The notes under the pieces are model-generated. The model ran no database searches and had not been told where the DNA came from. It worked only from the letters and a program-made list of their open reading frames with translations. Source: Desulfobacterales bacterium (GTDB taxonomy: Bacteria > Desulfobacterota > Desulfobacteria > Desulfobacterales > JAFDCJ01). From it: 27,407 nt of DNA. The DNA lies in assembly GCA_020345785.1 (NCBI GenBank), contig CP070771.1, positions 4,350,332-4,377,738 of the forward strand. Direction: 5' to 3'. Position numbers and translations under genes: made by a program. Positions 7,694-16,047 of the stretch are shown here, in pieces; the first letter of the stretch is position 1; each line of letters starts with the position of its first letter.

Positions 7694-7724
7694 ATAAAAA
7701 AACCGGGGCCGCAAGGCCCCGGTT
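7694..7724 (-). terminator. Intrinsic terminator of the porin gene
   Basis: AACCGGGGCC and GGCCCCGGTT form a perfect 10-bp stem around a GCAA loop (7701-7724). On the minus strand it is followed by a T-rich tract (7700-7692). It lies 40 bases after the porin stop codon. The plus strand also has a T-rich sequence after the stem (TTGTTTTATTTTTG), so it might act in both directions. Confidence 0.9.
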
Positions 7725-7763
7725 GTTTTATTTTTGTTACAACTAAGCGATTAGACAGCCGGC

Positions 7764-8879
7764 TTAGAAGTCAATCTGCCACTTGGCACCCAGATAGAAC
7801 GCGCTGCCTGCGTCGTCGCCGTCGAACTCATCCCCGAAATCGAAATAACCGACTTCCGGAACGATATACACCCCCGGCGCCATGGCGATGACGGACTGCA
7901 CATAGGCTGACCAGGCTTTCTGTTTGTCGGCTCCGGACACATCGGGATCGTCCTGCCGATATCCAAAACCACCTTCAAAGCTCAGCATATCGCTCATCTT
8001 AAGGCCGACCGCCAGCGCACCCATGAAGCTGGTGGTCTCGTCGGTATCATCGTCACCGTCCCATACTGCAACGGAGCCACCGGTGTACGAACCATCAAGA
8101 CCCCAGGAAGCGTTGCCCCAGTTTTGGCCATAGGCGATGGAACCTTTCACATAGCCCGGACCGAAATTGAACCCGACATCCCCACCAATGGTGTAGGAGG
8201 TCACTTCGACGTCTTCTTCCGCGGGAGTTTCGATCGTGTAGTAATTGTAACCACCGGCGATATTGAAATTCCAGGCATCAAAGCTCATGCCCCATTTGGC
8301 TTCGATCTTGGGAATATAGGAATCAACGTCGCCGCCCGTGGACACTCCCGCAGCCGTTGCTACGTCAATTTGCGTCGGTTCAAGCAGCGCGACTTCGAAT
8401 CCGCCGAACATAAATGAGAGTCCGGCCGTTCGGTTGCCGTACTGCGTGCCAATACCGAGCAAGCCGAGGTCTTCGTCGAATACCTGTCCGGAAATGAACT
8501 GGGCAACGGGGGTGTAGTCTTTGCCGACCTTCATGCTGCCGGCGCCGAACTTCCAGATCCCGTAGACCAGACGGTCTTCAACGGTGACACTCGAACCCGG
8601 ATCTCCGCCCGGTTCGGCCTTGAGCTGAATTTCAATCCGTCCGGTGACGTTTTCGGCTTTGACCCTGGCGCCGATACGGCTGTTGTCCTGACCGTTGGAT
8701 CCCCAGCGCACTTCGGTGTCACCGTCATCGCCGGCGACGGTTCTGGCATCGCCGAGGTCGGTGCTCACATACCAGGTGTTGATACGGGCGGAACCATAAA
8801 AGTTCCAGTCTACTGCCATGGCCGGGACGCTAAAGCATACCAGCGCGACGGCTGCTAAAAATATCGTTAATTTCTTCAT
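7764..8879 (-). CDS. Outer-membrane beta-barrel porin
   Basis: This 371-residue protein has a clear Sec signal peptide (MKKLTIFLAAVALVCFSVPA, cleavage after AMA before VDWNFYGSARI). It continues with alternating amphipathic strands and ends in a C-terminal aromatic (YLGAKWQIDF), the signal for outer-membrane insertion by BAM. It is acidic, with DDGD and DGDDDTDE loops, and has no cysteine in the mature part. Size and strand pattern fit a 16-strand trimeric porin for small hydrophilic solutes; no substrate can be named. GAGGAGG lies 9 bases before the ATG, and the gene has its own promoter, a roughly 200-base structured leader and a strong terminator, so it is probably a highly expressed single-gene unit. 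Confidence 0.9.
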   Translation of the reverse strand: MKKLTIFLAAVALVCFSVPAMAVDWNFYGSARINTWYVSTDLGDARTVAGDDGDTEVRWGSNGQDNSRIGARVKAENVTGRIEIQLKAEPGGDPGSSVTVEDRLVYGIWKFGAGSMKVGKDYTPVAQFISGQVFDEDLGLLGIGTQYGNRTAGLSFMFGGFEVALLEPTQIDVATAAGVSTGGDVDSYIPKIEAKWGMSFDAWNFNIAGGYNYYTIETPAEEDVEVTSYTIGGDVGFNFGPGYVKGSIAYGQNWGNASWGLDGSYTGGSVAVWDGDDDTDETTSFMGALAVGLKMSDMLSFEGGFGYRQDDPDVSGADKQKAWSAYVQSVIAMAPGVYIVPEVGYFDFGDEFDGDDAGSAFYLGAKWQIDF

Positions 8880-9082
8880 CTAATTTTTCCTCCTCAACTC
8901 AAATTTAGTAAACGTATAGCCTAACAACTGTTCAACTTAGCCTAATAATAAAAAATTTGCCTTGAGCCGTTTGAATCTTCACCTCCTTTCCAGGCAGGAA
9001 TATGCCCGCATCAGCGGTTTGGGGACCTTGCCCCGCCTAATAGCCTAATATTTTTCATCTTTTTTTGCTGATGCGGTCAATT
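8880..9082 (-). promoter_or_regulatory. Structured 5' leader of the porin mRNA
   Basis: The predicted transcript begins near 9082. CCGCATCAGC (9076-9067) can pair perfectly with GCTGATGCGG (9015-9006), enclosing a second hairpin with stem GGGG/CCCC (9034-9021). The downstream side of the long stem can instead form GCGGG/CCTGC (9010-8995), so the two folds compete. A strong AAGGAGGTGA near 8991 has no long reading frame behind it; a GTG there would give a peptide of about 16 residues. The word TTAGGCTA occurs three times (9048-9041, 8945-8938, 8924-8917). I cannot assign it to a known riboswitch class. Confidence 0.5.
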
Positions 9083-9088
9083 ATGAAA

Positions 9089-9117
9089 ATCTTAGTCTGA
9101 AACGGACCTAAAGTCAA
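9089..9117 (-). promoter_or_regulatory. Sigma70-type promoter of the porin gene
   Basis: TTGACT (9117-9112), a 17-base spacer and TAAGAT (9094-9089) on the minus strand, in an A/T-rich setting. It is about 210 bases upstream of the porin ATG. Confidence 0.65.
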
Positions 9118-9329
9118 GATTTTTTTCTGAATTTTTTTAATTTTCTCGCTAATTTTATCGCTGCCGGATCGTGTCGAATTCGTTTCATATCACTCAGGAA
9201 GCAGCCTGGATTATGAGGATGATATTGTGACTGCGATAAAATTAGATGAACAAAAAAGATCAACTTGAGATTATGCCTAACACTATTTTGGGTATAAGGG
9301 ACAAAACTTTGGCTGAAATGCCGACTGCT
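9118..9329. other. Intergenic, nothing recognised
   Basis: A/T-rich DNA between the porin promoter and the end of the next toxin gene. I see no reading frame, repeat or terminator that can be supported. Confidence 0.4.
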
Positions 9330-9776
9330 CTATTTTTCAATCGAGGCTATTTCGCTCTTTTTGAAAGAAATGATCGCCAGATCAAGCTTCTTTAGCTTAG
9401 CTCTGAACTTTTGGTCAAAAGTGGCAACAGAAGAACCGCTAGTATCTTTACAAAGTACCGCGATGATCGCATCACCGTAATCGGGCACCTTCTCGGGCCA
9501 GTACGATAATAGCGTTTGGAGGTTGATTTCGTGAACAATTTCAACACCCGGCATGGAGATAAAATCCTTGACCATATCTCTTATCTCAGCATTTGCCACG
9601 TCATATACCGAATTCATCACATAAACAAATTCGGTCAGTACATTCTGGGGGCAGAGGACTTTAACCTTAAGCTGGGCGGCACGGTCAAAAACCGCGGCAA
9701 TTTTATCCTGCTGACCCGGATTTCGGTCAGTTACAAATGAAATCAACGCATTGGTGTCAATGATATATTTTTTCAC
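9330..9776 (-). CDS. VapC-type PIN-domain toxin
   Basis: A 148-residue PIN protein. The metal-binding acids are D7 (YIIDTNALISF), E49 (VLTEFVYVM), D102 (DYGDAIIAVLC) and D121 (ATFDQKFRAKL), in the expected order for a Mg2+-dependent RNase. The start overlaps the antitoxin gene by 4 bases (9773-9776), the usual coupling for vapBC. It is not close in sequence to the PIN toxin at 2140-2535 and pairs with a different antitoxin class, so it is an independent module and not a duplication. The target RNA is unknown. Confidence 0.87.
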   Translation of the reverse strand: MKKYIIDTNALISFVTDRNPGQQDKIAAVFDRAAQLKVKVLCPQNVLTEFVYVMNSVYDVANAEIRDMVKDFISMPGVEIVHEINLQTLLSYWPEKVPDYGDAIIAVLCKDTSGSSVATFDQKFRAKLKKLDLAIISFKKSEIASIEK

Positions 9777-10006
9777 CGGTATTTTTCCAGCCTGGACTGA
9801 CGCGCCTTCTTGATGTCATTCTCAATTTTTCCAGGGCCTGTATGAATTCTATTTTTGTATTTTAGAAATTCTTTTTGAACCGGTAAAATAACTATCTTAC
9901 CCTCTTCAATCTTCCATTCAAGCGTATCGTGAACAGAAAGCTTAAGGCGGTCGCGCACATCTTTGGGTATGGTTGTTTGGTATTTGGATGTAATCACAGA
10001 CTGCAT
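9773..10006 (-). CDS. AbrB/SpoVT-type VapB antitoxin
   Basis: This 77-residue protein has the swapped-hairpin AbrB DNA-binding domain at the N-terminus (SVITSKYQTTIPKDVRDRL, then HDTLEWKIEEGKIVILPV). A basic C-terminal tail (KARQSRLEKYR) probably fits into the toxin groove. GGAGG lies 9 bases before the ATG at 10006. Upstream are a promoter and an 8-bp inverted repeat across the -10, a likely autoregulatory operator for the VapBC complex. Confidence 0.87.
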   Translation of the reverse strand: MQSVITSKYQTTIPKDVRDRLKLSVHDTLEWKIEEGKIVILPVQKEFLKYKNRIHTGPGKIENDIKKARQSRLEKYR

Positions 10007-10025
10007 GGTCCGACACCTCCTATGT

Positions 10026-10068
10026 CTCCTTACAAAAATACAATATGGTAAGGAGCTTGATTTGTCAA
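10026..10068 (-). promoter_or_regulatory. vapBC promoter with inverted-repeat operator
   Basis: On the minus strand TTGACA (10068-10063), a 17-base spacer and TATTGT (10045-10040). The perfect inverted repeat CTCCTTAC (10026-10033) and GTAAGGAG (10048-10055) brackets the -10. A second small palindrome, CTTGATTTGTCAAG (10056-10069), overlaps the -35. Both fit autorepression by the AbrB-type antitoxin. Confidence 0.65.
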
Positions 10069-10194
10069 GCCGCTCATTATATTTGTTTCAAACAACCACA
10101 TTATTCAGTGGAGTTTCCTTTCAATACCCTTGGCACATGCTTTGTTCGATCTTGGATTTTACGATCTATATCATCAAAAAAAGGGGCATCATTT

Positions 10195-12015
10195 TCAAAC
10201 GATTCTTTTAAACGACTTCTCTAGCTCTCTCAGCTCCCAGCGCAGCCAGGTGGGACGTCCGTGGGGACAGTGGGAGGGGTTGCGGCATTCATCGAGCTGA
10301 TTCAGCAGTCCCCTGATCTGTTTCTCGCCCAACGCCTGGTTGGCGCGAATAGCGCCGTGACAGGCCATGACCATGCGGCATTGATCCAGGACTTCCGCCA
10401 GCCCGGGGCCGGATCCGATCTCCGCGATTTTTTCAACGATTTCTAGAATCAACGGTTTGACTTGACGGCCGGCCAGCAAACCCGGCACGCTTTTGACCAC
10501 AAAGGTGTTGCCGCCGAAGGGTTCGATCTCCAGACCAAGTTCGTTTAAATCCGGTATCAGTTTTTCGAGAACCCCGACCTCCCGAAAACCCAGCTCGATG
10601 GTTTCCGGGACCAGCAGTCTTTGAACCGATGGTTTGGTGCCGGCGGAACGGGTGCTGAACGTTTCGAAAAGAACCCGTTCATGAGCGGCATGCTGGTCGA
10701 TTAAAATCAAACCCGCCTCGGCCTCACAGATGATGTAACTTTTGTGCAATTGCCCGATCACCCGCATGTCGCCGAAGCGTTTTTGTTGCCAGATGGAGGC
10801 TTGGGCGGTGCGGGATGCGGGGTGCGGGGTGCGAGATGCGGATTCATCAAAAATTTCGTATTGTATATCACTATTCGAAGAATAAGATCGAGATTCACGA
10901 TCCGCTTTATTAAATCCGAAATCCGAAATCCGAAATCCGAAATCCTGTTGGGGTTTTTCCGAAATTCGGTCAGGCAACGGATGCCGCTCATCCGCTGAAA
11001 ATTGGGCCGGTTTCCAGCTGGGTCGATCAACATCATAAAGGGTCTGCGCCACCGTTCGTCTTACGGCTTCATGGACTTCTTTCTGCCGGGCAAAGCGGAC
11101 CTCGTTCTTCGTGGGATGGACGTTGACATCCACCTCATCAAAGGGCACCCGGATAAAAAGGACCGCCACCGGATATTGGCCTTTGACCAATCGCTGGGAA
11201 TAGCCTTCAAACAGCGCATGCTGAACGATCCGGTCGCGAACGAACCGGCCGTTGACGTAAATGTACAATCCCCGAAAGGTGCGGCGGGGTGTCCGGGGGG
11301 AGGAAATCCAGCCGGAAACAGCGATGCGGTCGATTCGCGATTCAATTGCATACAGGTCATTTTTCAGCTCGCTGCCCAGCACGTCAACCACCCGGTCAAA
11401 TGTTGAGGAAGTCACCGGCCAGTCTTTTACGATTTTATCATTGTGCGTCAGACGGAACTGAACCCCGGGCTGGCCCAAGGCAATACGGGCCACCCGCTCC
11501 GCAATGTGGGCCATCTCCGTACCAACGGTTTTCAAGAATTTACGCCTGGCCGGCGTGTTGAAAAAAAGCTGTTTTACCGTCACCATGGTGCCTGGGGGGG
11601 CGCCGACCTCGGCGACATTTTTGATTTTGCCGCCTTCCACCAGGATCTCGGTGCCGGCATCGTCTGATTCCGCCCGCGTGACCAGGCTGAATTGCGAAAC
11701 CGATGCAATACTGGGCAGCGCTTCCCCCCTGAAGCCGAGGGTATGAATGGAAAAAAGGTCCCGGTCTTTATAAATTTTACTGGTGGCATAGCGCTCGAGC
11801 GCCAGCAAGGCATCATCGCGGTTCATCCCGCTGCCGTTGTCGGATACCCGGATCAGGGATCGCCCCCCCTGGACAATGTCGACCATAATACGCTTGCTGC
11901 CGGCATCCAGCGAGTTTTCCACCAGTTCCTTGACCACCGAAGCCGGCCGCTCAACCACTTCACCGGCAGCGATCTTGTTGGAAAGTATCTCAGGTAAAAT
12001 TTTTATTTTTGACAT
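10195..12015 (-). CDS. mutL: DNA mismatch repair protein MutL
   Basis: This 606-residue protein couples mismatch recognition by MutS to strand incision. The GHKL ATPase part is complete: ELVENSLDAGS (E30, N34), VSDNGSGM, TSKI and GFRGEALPSIASV. The C-terminal part carries the endonuclease motif DQHAAHERVLFE (from D440), ACHGAIRA and CPHGRP, so it is of the nicking type found in bacteria without MutH. The linker (about residues 330-420) is unusual: two 7-bp tandem tracts are read in frame, (ATCCGAA) at 10914-10945 giving FGFRISDFGF, and (GCGGGRT) at 10810-10844 giving ASRTPHPASRT. A change by one unit in either would shift the frame and remove the endonuclease domain. The start matches the family (MSKIKILPEILSNKIAAGEV); AAGAG lies 9 bases upstream. 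Confidence 0.97.
   Translation of the reverse strand: MSKIKILPEILSNKIAAGEVVERPASVVKELVENSLDAGSKRIMVDIVQGGRSLIRVSDNGSGMNRDDALLALERYATSKIYKDRDLFSIHTLGFRGEALPSIASVSQFSLVTRAESDDAGTEILVEGGKIKNVAEVGAPPGTMVTVKQLFFNTPARRKFLKTVGTEMAHIAERVARIALGQPGVQFRLTHNDKIVKDWPVTSSTFDRVVDVLGSELKNDLYAIESRIDRIAVSGWISSPRTPRRTFRGLYIYVNGRFVRDRIVQHALFEGYSQRLVKGQYPVAVLFIRVPFDEVDVNVHPTKNEVRFARQKEVHEAVRRTVAQTLYDVDRPSWKPAQFSADERHPLPDRISEKPQQDFGFRISDFGFNKADRESRSYSSNSDIQYEIFDESASRTPHPASRTAQASIWQQKRFGDMRVIGQLHKSYIICEAEAGLILIDQHAAHERVLFETFSTRSAGTKPSVQRLLVPETIELGFREVGVLEKLIPDLNELGLEIEPFGGNTFVVKSVPGLLAGRQVKPLILEIVEKIAEIGSGPGLAEVLDQCRMVMACHGAIRANQALGEKQIRGLLNQLDECRNPSHCPHGRPTWLRWELRELEKSFKRIV
10810..10844. repeat. 7-bp tandem array (GCGGGRT) inside mutL, 5 units
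   Basis: GCGGGAT, GCGGGGT, GCGGGGT, GCGAGAT, GCGGATT in perfect phase. It encodes residues of about 391-402 of MutL, in the linker. Confidence 0.88.
10914..10945. repeat. 7-bp tandem array (ATCCGAA) inside mutL, 4.6 perfect units
   Basis: ATCCGAA is repeated four times without mismatch and continues into ATCC. Three units (21 bp) encode seven residues in frame; gain or loss of one or two units would cause a frameshift in MutL near residue 360. Confidence 0.93.
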
Positions 12016-12162
12016 TTGAATGACTCTTAATTTTTTTAAAGACGATATATATTCGTGCGATGGTCATAGGAAATTTGCACGAATAAAAATTTTACTCGCA
12101 GAAATTTTGAGCCTTTTGGGGGTTTCATAAAGCTAAATTTTGAGGATATTGTCTATTCCCAG

Positions 12163-12185
12163 TCGCGGTTGCAAACCGCTCCCAC
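12163..12185 (-). repeat. REP palindrome, family 2 (single half)
   Basis: TCGCGGTTGCAAACCGCTCC followed by CAC; GCGGTT pairs with AACCGC. It is the inverted form of the forward arms at 13905 and 25912. A worn copy (CACACCGCTCCCACACAC) lies at 12263-12280. Confidence 0.75.
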
Positions 12186-12408
12186 ACACCACTATTGCCG
12201 GCTTTGGAATATCTGCCGGTAAACTTTTCCGACACGACGGTTCAGGGGTATCCTCCAATTTGCACACCGCTCCCACACACCTCTCTTTTATCCCCTAAGT
12301 TGCACAAAATGTTTTCTTGAATTTAGCCCGTTGTGATGAAAAGCATTGGCAATATTACGTGTTCCTGGATACTGGTTTCTGGATCCCACTCTCGGCGTAT
12401 TCCTAAAT

Positions 12409-12439
12409 ATCCAGCATCAAGTATCCAGCATCCAGCATC
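12409..12439. repeat. 7-bp tandem array (ATCCAGC), 4.4 units
   Basis: ATCCAGC, ATCAAGT, ATCCAGC, ATCCAGC, then ATC, in phase. Confidence 0.8.
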
Positions 12440-12502
12440 GTCTCAGTAAAATCGACCATCTGCTTCAAACCAACATCAAGAGTTAAACAGATTAATGCAA
12501 CG

Positions 12503-13708
12503 TTAGGGGTATCTGTTCTGACTCGGCTGTTTCGCCATAGCAAAAATCTCGTACAAATAAACGCCCCAAATGGAATAGGCAACCATCAGCGGATAAAACT
12601 TCCAGAAAACCTGGAAAAAGCTGACGGTACCCGGCAGAACAAACTCAGGGGAAGTAATCAAACACAGTATCAAAATAAACGGCATGGCTTTCGCATGACG
12701 GGCGTTTACAATGATGTGATACGTCGGCACCAGCAGCAGCATATAGGCATAGTCCTTGAAGCGCGGATGGATCAGACCGTAAACCAGACAAACCAGAAAC
12801 AGCGCGATTTTTTCTTTTGCTTCCGGCTCAACACTTCGTAATCGAACAAAAGCCTTACCGGAAAAAAAAATTACCGCAGCCGCAGCAATGACGACGGCGA
12901 ACACCTGTATCGATTTTGGTGCGTTCAAACCGAAATTTCCAGCCAATAACCGGAACACATCCCTGATGAAGCTATATGTAGAAGGTGCGACCTCGCCCCT
13001 TTCTCGAACGACCTGCGAGGCATTTATTACAAACTCGGTAAACATATCCGGCACGACGATATATTGAATCAGCAAATACGCCAGAAATGACACGCACGAA
13101 CCAAAGAAATATCGATACTTTTTCTCGTTGCCGCTAATCAGCAGCATTACCAGAAAGAATGCCGGCAACATCTTAAAACTTGCCGCAATCAGGATAAAAA
13201 CACAGAAAAGCAGCAGCCGGTGCCTTAAATAGAAAAAAAATGCCAGCCAAAGCATGACCTGTTCAACCAGGTTGATATTGCCCGCGATGATGTCTCGATA
13301 TACGGCACTGTTAAAAGCCAGCAGGCAAAACACATAGAACATTACATCCGTTTTTCGATGCAGAAATTCTCTTTGCCAGAAATAAACCAGCGCCAAAAGC
13401 AGTATGAATTTGAAAAAAAGGAAGAGGTGGAAAGCGGTCTTGTATTCGGTCAAGGCAAAAAGACCGTAAAATAAAAGTGTTACCGGTGGATACGTATAGA
13501 GCAGGTACGTCCGGGCTTCGGAAAAGAGGGTGTCGGCATCATAGGGATCGCCTCCGGAGATAAAGATTTCGCCGGCCTGCCGGTGCGTTCGAAAATCCCA
13601 CTGGTACTGCTCAAAATTGGCGGATATATGAAACAGCAGGCTGATGAAATAGAGCAGCAACAGACCGGTCAATAATCCGCTGAAAAGTTTCCTTGGCTTT
13701 AATGTCAT
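12503..13708 (-). CDS. GT87-like (DUF2029) polyprenyl-phosphate-dependent glycosyltransferase
   Basis: A 401-residue integral membrane protein with about 10-11 hydrophobic segments. The first periplasmic loop contains WDFRTHRQAGEIFISGGDPY followed by YTYPPVTLLFYG, and later GNINLVEQVMLW, as in GT87/DUF2029 GT-C enzymes (mycobacterial PimE and relatives), which transfer mannose from polyprenyl-phosphate-mannose to lipid or glycan acceptors outside the membrane. The aspartate of the WDFR block would be the catalytic acid/base candidate (inference). It stands alone between two repeat-rich gaps. Its likely donor could come from the DPM1-like synthase at 17817. The ribosome site is weak. Confidence 0.82.
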   Translation of the reverse strand: MTLKPRKLFSGLLTGLLLLYFISLLFHISANFEQYQWDFRTHRQAGEIFISGGDPYDADTLFSEARTYLLYTYPPVTLLFYGLFALTEYKTAFHLFLFFKFILLLALVYFWQREFLHRKTDVMFYVFCLLAFNSAVYRDIIAGNINLVEQVMLWLAFFFYLRHRLLLFCVFILIAASFKMLPAFFLVMLLISGNEKKYRYFFGSCVSFLAYLLIQYIVVPDMFTEFVINASQVVRERGEVAPSTYSFIRDVFRLLAGNFGLNAPKSIQVFAVVIAAAAVIFFSGKAFVRLRSVEPEAKEKIALFLVCLVYGLIHPRFKDYAYMLLLVPTYHIIVNARHAKAMPFILILCLITSPEFVLPGTVSFFQVFWKFYPLMVAYSIWGVYLYEIFAMAKQPSQNRYP

Positions 13709-14168
13709 AGTAAACTTACGCTTTAACCGAAACCGTGATCGCTAGTAGTGGCACTTGCAGTAACAAAAAATTTATTGCAACGTCATTTAAGTGGGTTTTA
13801 AATGTTCCGGCGGACCGCTAGTCGCGGAGCGGCCAGTTTGATCGAACATAGAACTTTTTAAATGCTCACAAAGTTTAAAAATGATAGCTTGGACGATGTT
13901 GGTTGTGGGAGCGGTTTGTAACCGCGATCGATTCGGTCTGACATACGCTGATGCTCGCGGTTAAAAACCACTCCCACCCACAGGTAGCCTGAGCCTAAAA
14001 TTTGTATCGTTATGGGTCGGCACCCGTCTTCGTCACGCATTCAGCGTGACTTCGCCGCGCCAAGCGGAGGCCGCCCCTACATTGCGAAAGTTGCTTGATT
14101 GTAGCGGTCCATCCATAAAATGCCGCCGCCGGCACGGCATTCTCCGCGGAGTTGAATGCCGGTCCCGA
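13709..14168. other. Intergenic region with an extended REP family 2 element
   Basis: Positions 13830-13980 hold a repeat of about 150 bp shared with 25846-25987. The remainder, including GC-rich DNA around 14050-14160, shows no gene that can be supported. Confidence 0.55.
13830..13980. repeat. Extended REP family 2 element, copy 1
   Basis: Left part shares GGCC, GATCGAA, AACTTTTT and AGTTTAAA with the copy at 25846-25987. Then come a forward REP arm (13905-13927, GTGGGAGCGGTTTGTAACCG), an inner segment with TCGGTCTGAC, and an inverted arm (13955-13978, CTCGCGGTTAAAAACCACTC). The paired arms could form a long hairpin, like the BIMEs of enterobacteria. Confidence 0.75.
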
Positions 14169-14357
14169 TTATTCAAAGTCCTCTTCCTTCCGTATAAATT
14201 TCGCCAGGTACTCGGCATCCATGGGGGAAAGATTAAACTTCAAACAGGCTTCTTCAATCAGCTTCGAATTCTTTCTGGCGGGTCCATATTTCCGCTCTTC
14301 AGAAATCCACCTGACGGCCTTTCTAAGATCCTCACCTTCGGGTTGTATCGTACTCAT
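14169..14357 (-). CDS. Small conserved hypothetical protein
   Basis: A 62-residue charged, helical-looking protein: MSTIQPEGEDLRKAVRWISE, then a C-terminal half with LIEEACLKFNLSPMDAEYL. AAGGA lies 7 bases before the ATG at 14357. I have seen this pattern as a small conserved protein in sulfate-reducing and related bacteria, but no function is known to me. It lies about 180 bases downstream of gatA on the same strand and could be on the gatCA transcript. No cysteine pairs, signal peptide or membrane segment apart from a single Cys. Confidence 0.65.
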   Translation of the reverse strand: MSTIQPEGEDLRKAVRWISEERKYGPARKNSKLIEEACLKFNLSPMDAEYLAKFIRKEEDFE

Positions 14358-14456
14358 TACAAAATCCTTTTCTCTTCAGGATTCAATTCATTTACCAACC
14401 AGTCCCAGGTCAAGCAACCATTAACAGCTCACAAAGGCGATAATCTTGCGACCTCT

Positions 14457-14498
14457 GCGCCCTGCGCCTTGAGCCGTGTGCCGTGCGCCGTGCACCAT
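14457..14498. repeat. 7-bp tandem array (GCGCCGT), 6 units
   Basis: GCGCCCT, GCGCCTT, GAGCCGT, GTGCCGT, GCGCCGT, GCACCAT in phase, between gatA and the small protein gene. Confidence 0.82.
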
Positions 14499-14538
14499 TG
14501 CTCCGACACCTTGCTCCTTTAACCTTTTGCCTTTATCC

Positions 14539-15999
14539 TCATATCTTCGGCTTTATTTTATGAAACTCCGTCGCCTGTTCAAAGCAATACGCCACCTTCA
14601 AAAGCATTTCTTCGTTAAAATGCTTTCCCATAACCTGCAGACCGATGGGCAGACCTTCGGCTGAAAATCCGCAGGGCACCGAAATGCCGGGAATACCTGC
14701 CAGATTGGCGGAAAGGGTAAAAATGTCCGATAAGTACATGGTCAGGGGATCATCGATCTTTTCCCCGATTTTAAAAGCCGCGGTGGGCGCCACCGGACAC
14801 ACGATGACATCGCAGGTTTCAAAAGCTCTTTTAAAATCATCGATGATGAGGGTTCGAACCTGGGAAGCTTTGCCGTAATAGGCATCGTAATAGCCGGCTG
14901 AAAGACAATACGTGCCGATGATGATGCGCCGCTGCACCTCCGGCCCGAATCCTCTGGAGCGGGTATTGCGGTACATCGTCATCAGGTCCTGATTGTCTTT
15001 ATTCCTGAAACCGTATTTGACGCCGTCGTATCGGGCCAGGTTGGAACTGGCTTCCGAGGGGGCAATCACGTAATAGGCGGCCACCGCATATTCGGTGTGC
15101 GGCAGAGTTACCTCAACCCGTCCGGCCCCTAAATTTTCGAGCACCTCAACGGCTTGGCTGACGGCCGACAGCACCGATGGGTCCAGCCCCTTAACAGCCG
15201 CGAATTCTTCCGGAATGCCGATGGTTACCCCTTCCAGATCGCCCCTAAGTGCGGTTGTGTAGTCCGGCACATCCCGAGGCACCGATGTGGAGTCGGATTT
15301 GTCGTATCCCGCGATAATATTCAACAGATGAGCACAATCGTTCACATTTTTGGCCAAGGGACCGATCTGATCCAGTGATGATGCAAAGGCAACCAACCCG
15401 AAGCGGGATACCCGGCCGTAGGTGGGTTTCAGTCCCACCACACCGCAATGCGACGCCGGCTGCCGGATGGATCCGCCGGTATCCGATCCCAGCGCTCCCA
15501 AGCACATGTCCGCAGCAACCGCCGCTGCGGAGCCGCCGCTGGAACCACCGGGAATCCGGCTTGGATCCCAGGGATTGCGGGTAATTTTAAAGGCGGAGTG
15601 CTCATTGGATGATCCCATGGCAAACTCATCCATATTGAGTTTGCCCAGAATCACCACACCGGCGTCTCTCAACTTTCGTATAACAGTTGCATCATAAGGC
15701 GGCACGAAATTTTCAAGAATTTTCGATCCGCAGGTCGTTGCCACATCCCGGGTGCACATCAGATCTTTAATCCCCAACGGAATCCCGGTCAGCGGCATAC
15801 ACTTTCCGCTTGCGATGGCCTGATCGGCCTGATCGGCTTGCCGCATCGCACGTTCTTCTGAAACCACCAGGTAGGCATCAATTTTGTCATCAACATCAGA
15901 GATTCTATCCAAAACCGCCCGGGTCAACTCCCGCGCTGATATCTCCCTGTTTTTTAAAAGGTGATGAGCCTCGTTGATAGTTAGTTCGTATAATTCCAA
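14539..15999 (-). CDS. gatA: Aspartyl/glutamyl-tRNA amidotransferase subunit A
   Basis: GatA hydrolyses glutamine and channels the ammonia to GatB. It belongs to the amidase-signature family, and the Ser-cisSer-Lys triad is present: K78 (GIPLGIKDL), S153 ([10 protein letters not shown]) and S177 ([12 protein letters not shown]). Counting from the TTG at 15999 the protein has 486 residues, the family norm, and the N-terminus [15 protein letters not shown] aligns with other GatA proteins. AGGAG lies 9 bases before this TTG. An upstream ATG at 16062 would add 21 residues with no ribosome site, so the TTG is preferred. gatC is upstream on the same strand but 309 bases away, with a broken mobile gene between them; normally these genes nearly touch. 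Confidence 0.96.
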   Translation of the reverse strand: MELYELTINEAHHLLKNREISARELTRAVLDRISDVDDKIDAYLVVSEERAMRQADQADQAIASGKCMPLTGIPLGIKDLMCTRDVATTCGSKILENFVPPYDATVIRKLRDAGVVILGKLNMDEFAMGSSNEHSAFKITRNPWDPSRIPGGSSGGSAAAVAADMCLGALGSDTGGSIRQPASHCGVVGLKPTYGRVSRFGLVAFASSLDQIGPLAKNVNDCAHLLNIIAGYDKSDSTSVPRDVPDYTTALRGDLEGVTIGIPEEFAAVKGLDPSVLSAVSQAVEVLENLGAGRVEVTLPHTEYAVAAYYVIAPSEASSNLARYDGVKYGFRNKDNQDLMTMYRNTRSRGFGPEVQRRIIIGTYCLSAGYYDAYYGKASQVRTLIIDDFKRAFETCDVIVCPVAPTAAFKIGEKIDDPLTMYLSDIFTLSANLAGIPGISVPCGFSAEGLPIGLQVMGKHFNEEMLLKVAYCFEQATEFHKIKPKI

Positions 16000-16047
16000 T
16001 GATTTTTTCTCCTGGTAAGCTGGAACCTTTGAAAAGATCCATATGAA

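Larger units (their letters stand above)
12016..12502. other. Intergenic region upstream of mutL with repeats
   Basis: Contents in order: an 8-bp inverted repeat ATTCGTGC (12051-12058) / GCACGAAT (12077-12084) just upstream of mutL, possibly an operator; a family 2 REP half (12163-12185, TCGCGGTTGCAAACCGCTCC); a degenerate relative at 12261-12280; and a 7-bp array (12409-12439). No gene is supported. Confidence 0.55.

Noticed and set aside
9006..9076. Fluoride (crcB) or c-di-GMP riboswitch in the porin leader
   Set aside because: A few words (AAACCGC, TGATG) recall the fluoride motif, but the GGNGATGG part and correct stem order are missing; GEMM core bases are absent.
11002..11406. Plus-strand frame of 134 codons and others opposite mutL
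   Set aside because: GC-rich antisense shadows of mutL without family motifs.
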